From Ostrinia nubilalis (lineage: Eukaryota; Arthropoda; Insecta; Lepidoptera; Crambidae): a stretch of 64,000 bases of DNA. The position numbers were made by a program, and so were the translations under genes. Within the stretch, counting starts at the first letter, position 1. Each line of letters begins with the position of its first letter. The DNA lies in assembly GCF_963855985.1 (NCBI RefSeq), contig NC_087099.1:1580001-1644000 (forward strand), written 5' to 3'. This document shows, piece by piece, positions 57,116 to 64,000 of the stretch. The notes beneath the pieces are model-generated. The model was not told the DNA's origin. It made no database searches and worked only from the letters and a program-made list of their open reading frames with translations.

Positions 57116-58039
57116 GTGAGAGAGCGCGAAAACTTTACTAAAGTATATCCATTTTGGTTTTAAATCATGATAAAGATAAATGCTAATATCTAAGTAAGAC
57201 AATACAATTGATACATTTTTCGAGAAACAGTCCAAGTAGAACCAGAAAAAAAAATCAAATTCTGTACATTTATGGGCATTACAACTAATTTTAATGGAAG
57301 ATTCAAAATAGCACCCATTATTACAATAAATGGTTACAGTATTAAGTTTGATGTGTCCTTGTTCTTTTCAAGAAATATAACAACGTAAATTCAACGGTAA
57401 AACCTCTTGTTCCACTTCCCGTATTTCGTACTTTAATATCAATTCCATAGAGCATTTTGTGCATTTGAGCAAAACCGTAATTTCAAAGAGGCCACTTCAG
57501 TTTCTTGACCTGAAAGTTTCCTCTAATAACCCACGTATTGGACCGATAACATGCACTTTATTTACCCATAATGCGGGTAGATGCCTGCTATTTTGAGCGC
57601 AGTTGCAATCACTAAAGTATACAGCAATTTTCTATACGTTTGACCTCTGAGGTAGCAAGCTCTTGGAGGGCGTCCAAAGCAACTAGAGAATTGGTCGAAG
57701 TTATAGGCGAATAAATGGTAGCGCTTAGAATAGTAGAGAAAACCTTTACCTATACTCTCTAAAGACGGGTGGGACGGAAAGGAAAACTCAAGGTAAACCC
57801 TATGGTACGTTGAACACGGTTATAGTAATACAAGTAAATAGGTGGTGTTTTACAACAAAAAATGTGTGTCCTAATTTGCTGGTGATGTCATAATCTTTTT
57901 ATCCTTAATTTCTTTTGCTCCGTTTTCGTGCCCTTAATTTTTTCAGCTAAGCCCTCGTGAATTTCGGCCTCAGAAAGTCATTATATTGCGCGTGTCTTTT
58001 CTTTTCAAAAACCGGGATTAAACTATCTAAAGTGGGTCT
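57116..58039. other. Unannotated sequence
   Basis: No recognised gene or element. Confidence 0.4.
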
Positions 58040-58047
58040 CTAGTTTT

Positions 58048-58361
58048 CGTTCGTTCGTTCGTTTCAGCCAAATGACGTCCACTGCTGGACAAAGGCCTCC
58101 CCCAAGGTTTTCCACAATGAACGGTCCTGCGCTGCCCGCATCCAGAGTCAGAAATGAGGAGATCCGCAGGGGAACCAAAGTAACCGACATAGCTCGCAGA
58201 ATCGCTAAAATCAAGTGGCAGTGGGCGGGGCACATAGCTCGTAGAGACAATGGCCGTTGGGGCAGAAAAGTTCTCGAGTGGCGACCACGGGCTGGAGGAC
58301 GTAGCGTGGGCAGGCCTCCTACTAGGTGGACCGACGATCTGGTAAAGGTCGCGGGAAGAAG
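58048..58361 (-). mobile_element. RTE-type LINE with 5' inversion (twin-primed), 8-bp TSD
   Basis: 58048-about 58145 is the 3' end in minus orientation with a GAAC tail. From about 58148 to 58361 the upstream coding part runs the opposite way (plus): VRNEEIRRGTKVTDIARRIA, then KWQWAGHIARRDNGRWGRKV and GRPPTRWTDDLVKVAG. In a normal copy these parts are collinear and adjacent. ctagtttt lies at 58040-58047 and 58362-58369. Inversion of the 5' part between target duplications is the known result of twin priming. Confidence 0.85.
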
Positions 58362-58575
58362 CTAGTTTTATTTAACTAACATTTTAAGCCGCTACCAAAC
58401 TGTAGCTTGTACCAAACGCATGGCTGATTAGATTGGCATCGTCCACGTGGCCTGCGCTAACAGTTGAATTGTCTTCGAATTGTTCTTTGAGACCTAATGT
58501 AAATAACACGCGATCGCTTGTTGCGACGTTCACCAGTAATTGTATTTTTGTTGTCTTGTGCAAAAACGCGAAGTA

Positions 58576-58916
58576 GAGACTAGGTACGGTTGTAACGACT
58601 CGGATGTTATCGAACAATGCTCGGTAGGTGACAAGGGGAAAGGCATGACGTGGGCGACAGGTCCATACGGCCTTGAGGTAGCCTTTCGAACTAAGCGTTA
58701 CAAACTCAGCGTCTTTAGCTTTGGTCTAAAAGGTAGCCTTTCGAAGCGAGTTAGTGACGCGGCGTTGGTGGCACAAGACCAAAGTTATAGACGCTGCGTC
58801 TGTGACGCTTAGTTTGACTTTGAAAGGCTACCTTTACTTGTCTTGCCGCTCGCTCTTCTCTTTGTACCCCCCTCACCTACCGAGACATTGGAGTTGTTAC
58901 AATCGTACCCGGTCTC
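58576..58916. mobile_element. Foldback MITE with nested inverted repeats
   Basis: Outer arms: gagactaggtacggttgtaa and reverse complement gagaccgggtacgattgtaa, continuing to ctcggtaggtga. Inner arms: ggtagcctttcgaactaagc paired with the complement near 58810-58835. Target duplication unclear. Confidence 0.7.
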
Positions 58917-59292
58917 CCCTAACCCTAAGCCTATTACGTCCTCCTGGGCACAATCCTTACTTCAAATATATGCTAATTGAAAATGTAATTTGTCTTACAT
59001 AACATCGATTTGTTAATCTCTAGCTTTAGTGAAATGTTACCCATACTATCAAACAGAAATCAGATCTAACATCATATCCATGGCCTAGCCCTCAGTCCCT
59101 TCTAAGCCACGTATTAGATGACAAACTCCACGGGCTGACATCACGAGTTTGCACAAGCCACCCAAGTTCTTGTATAAATCAAGACGGGAGGGGGGCAAAA
59201 CTTGCTTGACTTCGAACGTCTATTATAAACAAAGCAAAAAACAAGCGTTTGGTACACAGTCAAATGAGGCGCGACAGTAGTTTGATTGCAAG
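58917..59292. other. Unannotated sequence
   Basis: Nothing recognised. Confidence 0.4.
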
Positions 59293-59503
59293 TATTTTTT
59301 TTATGTGACAGGAGGCAAACGAGCATATTATGGATCTTGATGGTATAGTTCCAAAATACTGAACTGTCCTATGCATGACATTGACAGTGGGGTGCCACCG
59401 TCAATACCGGATCGCTGGTTCCGATTTTTGCCATGTTGGAAACCATATTATAGTTGAACGATGGTAGCGCCCCCCTGTCATTGAGTTTGGTGGGACAGTT
59501 CAG
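59293..59503. repeat. LINE/SINE scrap followed by a MITE
   Basis: 59293-59335 (tgtgacaggaggcaaacgag) is a scrap of a common lepidopteran repeat. 59359-59503 is a MITE: ctgaactgtcc on the left and its complement ggacagttcag on the right, with inner paired blocks around tgacattgacagtggggtgc. Confidence 0.55.
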
Positions 59504-60888
59504 CGTGGGTCATCTATAAGTGATTACCGTCGCCCATAGACACCCGCATTCATTTACGCATTTTGTCATCAATTCGGATAACCAACAAAGCAATAAGTTT
59601 CGTGTAATTAGGTACATATCAATCAAAATTCAAACCAAACTCAACCATAGAGCATGATTGAGACCTAAGAAATAGTAGATTTTAAATATTTGGACCACAA
59701 TTTAAAAATTACAATCAGTCATTAATCTCTAGCATTGAAACGGTTACCTAATTTTACCTAAACAGCTGCGTAAAGGATATTTTTTTATTATGGCTTAATA
59801 ATACGTATTATTCAGTCTCCTCAGAGCAATAGTAAATAAATGGGAACAAATTTATTATGATCTACAATTTTACCTTAACTTATTGCCCTATTCAAACTCG
59901 ATTTACTACATCAATATTGACTGTGGCCAATATCGCCGGAAACGGTAGATGTCGTTATATTGTTTATGTAGCTAGTCGCGACACGTCTTGCGCGAGCGGA
60001 AACAGAAGTGCTCGTCCACTCGGCTTGTTAGTTTCAATCCAGCGAATCCACGGTGAAAACTAGATTTGCTGGATTGAAACTCGGATCGACTCTAACTTCG
60101 GGCTGTGGGCACTGCGAGACGGACTGAACATCATTTATGTTTGTAACTTGGAAATTAATCCTTTCCGATTGAAACTGTTACCGTTATTTCTATTTGTATG
60201 CGTATGTATTTGTGTTTTGAGAAAGTTTTAAAAGTAATAATACGCAGATTAGTATTACATTTGGAATATTGGTCTACTTTTGGAATAAAATGTATGGTTA
60301 GTAACCTGTCTAAATTGTAGACCTGTTTGAACTATAGAATCTATAGTTCAACATGGGATTCTTAGCAAGTCAAAAGCTTATCGGGCTCGAATTTTGAGTT
60401 ATGTAATTTCTTTTTATATCAAAGGTCTAACGGACTTTAAAATTCTTACTATTTTTACTCTTTGACCTTGAATTTTTTTTTATTACACATTTGTGTCTCT
60501 CAATCATAATGTGTTTGTTGATATTTGTGTTCAACAAAAGCGTCAAATTATGTTGTTTTGGGGAAATTACGCAGTTTCCGCGGTAACGAGCAGCTAACAA
60601 GCGGACCGGTGGTTTTTAATGTACTCTTGTGGTGTTTGCCTGATTGTAATTCAATGGGCACAACGTTTCACTGAAATTGTATCAATTGGCATTGAATACT
60701 GCATGCCGGTTTGATTAATTTAATAGAGTCATTTTGACAAAACCCCCTATAAACACTAAAGATTTAAAAAAAAAATAGAATGATGCTGTCATAATAAAAC
60801 TTGTTCAGCATTGTAACGATGGAAGTGACTGTAATTTTGTAACCTCAAAGTAAATAGGTGTAAGTCGATTGTAAATAGATACCTGGGT
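59504..60888. other. Unannotated sequence with small hairpins
   Basis: Inverted gtttcaatccagc at 60031-60043 and 60068-60080; tgaactatagaatctatagt-tca hairpin near 60328-60350. No gene recognised. Confidence 0.45.
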
Positions 60889-60898
60889 AAAAATCTAA

Positions 60899-61181
60899 CG
60901 CAGGGAAACTCCGAGCATAGCACGCTCCATCGCTCTTTGGGTGACCTTGAGCCTTCTTATGAGGCCCATAGTAAGCGATCCGTATACCGTCACTGGCAAC
61001 ACACACTGGTCAAAGACTTTTGTCTTGAGACACTGCGGTATTTTGGACGTGAGAATATCGTGAAGCGAAAGCGCGGGAGGTGCCTGGATGCGAGCGGCGC
61101 AGGACCGGTCTTTGTGAAAATCCTTGGGGGAGGCTTTTGTCCAGCAGGGGAAGTCTTTCGGCTGAAACGAACGAACGAACG
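60899..61181 (+). mobile_element. RTE-type LINE with 5' inversion (twin-primed), 10-bp TSD
   Basis: The right part (about 61068-61181) is the 3' end in plus orientation, ending in gaacgaacgaacg. The left part (60899-about 61060) is inverted: on the minus strand it reads KTKVFDQCVLPV, then RRLKVTQRAMERAMLGVSLR, a segment that normally lies further upstream in the same protein. aaaaatctaa lies at 60889-60898 and 61182-61191. Second independent 5'-inverted copy in the window. Confidence 0.88.
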
Positions 61182-61211
61182 AAAAATCTAAACAAAAAAT
61201 CACTGCGAGAG

Positions 61212-61271
61212 ACCTATCTTCAGCATCCTGCAGCAGTAGACGTCCTGTGGCTGAAATGATGATGATGATGA
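61212..61271 (+). mobile_element. Tiny RTE-type LINE tail, ATG type
   Basis: gcagcagtagacgtcctgtg, gctgaaatgatgatgatgat. About 30 bp downstream of the twin-primed copy; diverged. Confidence 0.7.
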
Positions 61272-61799
61272 TATAAGATATTATGAATTTTATTCAGATG
61301 GTCCTTTGCAAGACCCTTTGCCTAGTACGTGTCCCAATAACTGTGTGTAGGTATTTAATAAAATCAATATTAACACTAGATTATTATGCTTACCTTGCTA
61401 GCTTTAAGAGTCTGTTTACTCTACAAAGAAATCTAAGCAGTTGAACGTTAAGTAGGGTAGGCAGTAAGTAAAGTGCCGCGCACACCGGTGAAAGGGCGTG
61501 AGCACGCGTCTCTAATTGCGGTGTTTGAGCCGAGTGTGTATGGGGCCAATTATGTGCGCCGTGCTTTATGGCACCCTCTCACACCGTGGTGTAAGTGGGA
61601 CTAAACTAGGTTTTATAGGATTAAATCTGATTAAGTCCCTGATTATAGAGGTCGAAATCAAGAATGCCTGATGATAATGGTATTTTTTAGTGACCAACTT
61701 GGATCAAAAACTAGAACCCTTAGTTTTCTTTCGGAAAATACAGTCTTTTCTAGTATATTTTTCTGGTTCGTCCAGTATTTTTTTTATAAATATCAGAAT
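61272..61799. other. Unannotated sequence
   Basis: A GC-rich stretch (about 61470-61600) has weak self-complementarity (cacaccggtg against the complement of caccgtggtg) and may be a decayed MITE. Confidence 0.35.
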
Positions 61800-61905
61800 G
61801 AGTTTGCATCGTGCGGTCCACACAGCTTATGACCGCAGTCTGTGGAGGAACACTATCTGTGGTCGCGATCTTCATCAGTGAGGGACCGAGGAAGAAGAAG
61901 AATTA
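61800..61905 (+). mobile_element. Possible LINE 3' end with GAA tail
   Basis: The frame reads AYDRSLWRNTICGRDLHQ, a stop, then a gaggaagaagaagaattaga tail. The D-R--WR pattern near the end and the short GAA tail suggest a LINE C-terminus, but the evidence is thin. Confidence 0.4.
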
Positions 61906-61957
61906 GAATGATTAACCCCTGCCTTTTGTCTGGAGTCTTGGATGTTTATGTACTTAC

Positions 61958-62045
61958 TTCATCGTTTCAGCCAAATGACGTCCACTGCTGGACAAACGCC
62001 TCGGATATCCATAACGACCGGTCGTGTGCTGCATGCATTCAGTAC
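61958..62045 (-). mobile_element. RTE-type LINE tail, minus
   Basis: tttcagccaaatgacgtcca, gctggacaaacgcctc, with a small deletion. Possible imperfect duplication gtacttactt / gtacctacct. Confidence 0.7.
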
Positions 62046-62072
62046 CTACCTATGTGAATATTTATTACCTAG

Positions 62073-62262
62073 TAGCTGACCCGGCGAACTCTGTTCCGCC
62101 TTAAAGGCAATAAATAAGCAAATCTTTCCTTATTTGCTCACCGTTTAGACCTACCCTGGACTACGACAAACATTTTGACACCAAAATCAGCTCAATCGGC
62201 CCAGCCGTTCTCGAGTTTTAATCAGACTAACGAACATCAATTCATTTTTATTTAAATAGATC
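62073..62262 (-). repeat. Helitron-like repeat, second copy
   Basis: tagctgacccggcgaactct, gttccgcctta and ggcaataaataagca match 26198-26400. Confidence 0.55.
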
Positions 62263-62648
62263 TGTATAATTATACCTGCTTAAATCAAAGTGTTTTGTTA
62301 TCAAACCACACTGACTGTATAAGTCAAGGTATAGTCTATCTTTAGAGAGCACAAAGCAAAAACAAAAGCAATTGCCAATTTCTATTTATCACCACGCCCC
62401 GGGTCACTATTTTTCTTTCTTTCAACGAAAGCAGATTGCTTCTAACGAAATTCTAAATCTAACGTAAGACCAACTTAGCCAAAGGATTAGACCCGGTGGG
62501 ATCCATTGAGGAATCTAGGGCTTGCAATTCCACACGATTTTCGGATTTAGGATTGATTGTGATTCGTGCAATTCATCATTCTGGAACAAAGAAAGTTTTT
62601 TTCGCAAAAGGTCTGATTAAACTGATTGGAACCCACCAACTAAAGTAC
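62263..62648. other. Unannotated sequence
   Basis: Nothing recognised. Confidence 0.4.
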
Positions 62649-62741
62649 TGCCAACAACCGGTCATTAATGAAATCATTGGGGGAGGCCTATGTTCAGCAG
62701 TGGACGTCCTGTGGCTGAAATGATGATGATGACGATGATGA
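62649..62741 (+). mobile_element. RTE-type LINE tail, ATG type
   Basis: ctgccaacaaccggtcatta, cctatgttcagcagtggacg and atgatgatgatgacgatgat. Flanks taaagta / taaaagta form a possible target duplication with one indel. Confidence 0.8.
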
Positions 62742-62905
62742 TGGTAAAAGTAATTGGACGTTTCCAAATTAGTTGCAACGTTTTGCAAATAAAGAAAGAT
62801 AATTCTGTATGATTTAAGGCACCTGTATCATTTTTTAACAACATTTTTCCAATGTTACTTTACACTGTGAGTCACAAAATTTAGTCGTGCTTGTTTAGCT
62901 ATGTT

Positions 62906-62981
62906 TCCAAAGTTCACTGGTTAGAGCAATCGACCGGAAAAGTCGGTCCGCAAAAGGTCACAGGTTTAGGTCCTACCAGAA
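62906..62981 (+). mobile_element. Decayed tRNA-like SINE head
   Basis: Box A-like actggttagagca, an arm cgaccgg ... gtcggtcc, and a box B-like caggtttaggtcc. Not a functional tRNA (weak acceptor pairing, altered box B). Confidence 0.45.
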
Positions 62982-64000
62982 TAGCTGATGTTACAAAGTG
63001 AAAAATCACTGTCCTATATTCAGCATATTAACATTATACATGTTAAACATTATAGCTCGATTTAAAATTAGGTAATATGAATTCTAGATAAATAAATAGG
63101 GACCTTTTTTTCTAGCATTTACATTCTAAAAAGTTCCGCACAGTTCGGTGTAACTTACGCTTACTACGACATAGTATGCGATATGAAATCTCAAATTTTA
63201 TCCTCCAATTACACTTGTGGCCACGAACGCGTGCGGGTTTTTAACCGGCTTATACCAGCTTAAACCGGTTTTTTGAATTTCACTGCAAAATTTAGATAAG
63301 TGAAATTCCGCTTTTGCCGCACTTACGTCTGGTAGACCTATTAATTGTAGACAAAAGGGTCGTTTCGGCAGCTTAATCAATCTCTACTTGTTTTTTGGTC
63401 CATATTTTTCCTACCTATTTAGTGACTAGGCTATAAAATGCGTATCAATCAAGCACTTTGCCAAATTACGAGTTTATTCATACAAATAAAAGCTAATTTC
63501 ATCACGATTTGACATGAAGAGTTCGATGGAGGATAGATCATTTAATTGCGCAAGACATCCTGTTTTCTTTACTACTTAGTAAAAAGCATATTTGTCGACC
63601 TTATAAGGATGACAGCATATTAAGGTAAATAAACACTGTGGCACCTATGTAATAGGTCCGATTTTGCAACGTAATTCGTAATCTAAATGTCCTGTAACTG
63701 TAGTTACATCCTGTATGTAGTAGACGCATTGGCGGCGCGCAACGCGACCATACTCGTTACACACATCACTCGCTCGTCAATAAGAAATTACGAGTCGTGG
63801 GAAGGAACACAATGTTCCAGAGATTTCCAGCTTTGGTGTATGATAGTTACAGAATGTGACTCTCCTGGAATCTAGTTAAGTGTCATGGAGCAGAGGATCA
63901 ATCTTTTGATGAATATGACTGTTATTAGCAATATTATTTTCCTGTGTGGTCCTGATTACATATTAAATCAACTGAAATGAAATTAACTTGTCTAATAGTA
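62982..64000. other. Unannotated sequence
   Basis: No gene, RNA or bounded repeat recognised to the end of the window. Confidence 0.4.

Noticed and set aside
60031..60080. CRISPR-like gtttcaatccagc repeats
   Set aside because: Only two copies, in inverted not direct orientation, in a eukaryotic window; it is a simple 13-bp hairpin.

Overview
This 64 kb window looks like lepidopteran (moth or butterfly) nuclear DNA. It is AT-rich and lacks long open frames. It is filled with repeat types familiar from Lepidoptera: short RTE-type LINE tails carrying the 'tccactgctggacaaaggcc' module, Helitrons ending in CTAG, snapback MITEs and tRNA-derived SINEs. I found no convincing host exon, tRNA gene or rRNA gene. 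The best reading is an intergenic region or one very large intron. The species cannot be named from this sequence.

Layout. 1-10 kb: a 228-bp tandem array split by a MITE, several TWA- or TA-flanked MITEs (one a perfect 57-bp-arm hairpin) and RTE tails. 11-12.3 kb: a 1363-bp non-autonomous Transib transposon with CACWGTG ends and a CGGCG target duplication. 12.8 kb: a reverse-transcriptase relic. 16-20 kb: Helitrons, a TTAA-flanked piggyBac-like element and LINE 3' ends. 20.8-29.9 kb: a non-autonomous LTR retrotransposon (two 1542-bp LTRs, PBS, PPT, ACCT duplication, no gag-pol) sitting in the 3' end of an older LINE. Its 5' LTR carries a 3355-bp element, which contains a foldback, which contains a further snapback. 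31-35 kb: large inverted-repeat elements with nested insertions. 35-47 kb: MITEs, Helitrons, RTE LINE pieces, and Harbinger-, TA- and hAT-type elements. 49-53 kb: a SINE whose TTA tail was hit by a Dong-like LINE, a deleted Harbinger copy still encoding part of its transposase, and a three-copy array broken by LINE and SINE insertions. 54-64 kb: mostly unrecognised sequence with scattered LINE tails, including two 5'-inverted ('twin-primed') RTE insertions with intact target duplications.

How it works together. The only recognisable protein remnants belong to transposons: RTE and other LINE reverse transcriptase pieces, a Harbinger transposase piece and a possible Transib transposase piece. 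None is intact. The elements here are therefore mostly passengers that were moved by enzymes made elsewhere. The two LTRs differ at only about three positions, so mobilisation of the LTR element and of what later landed in it is recent.
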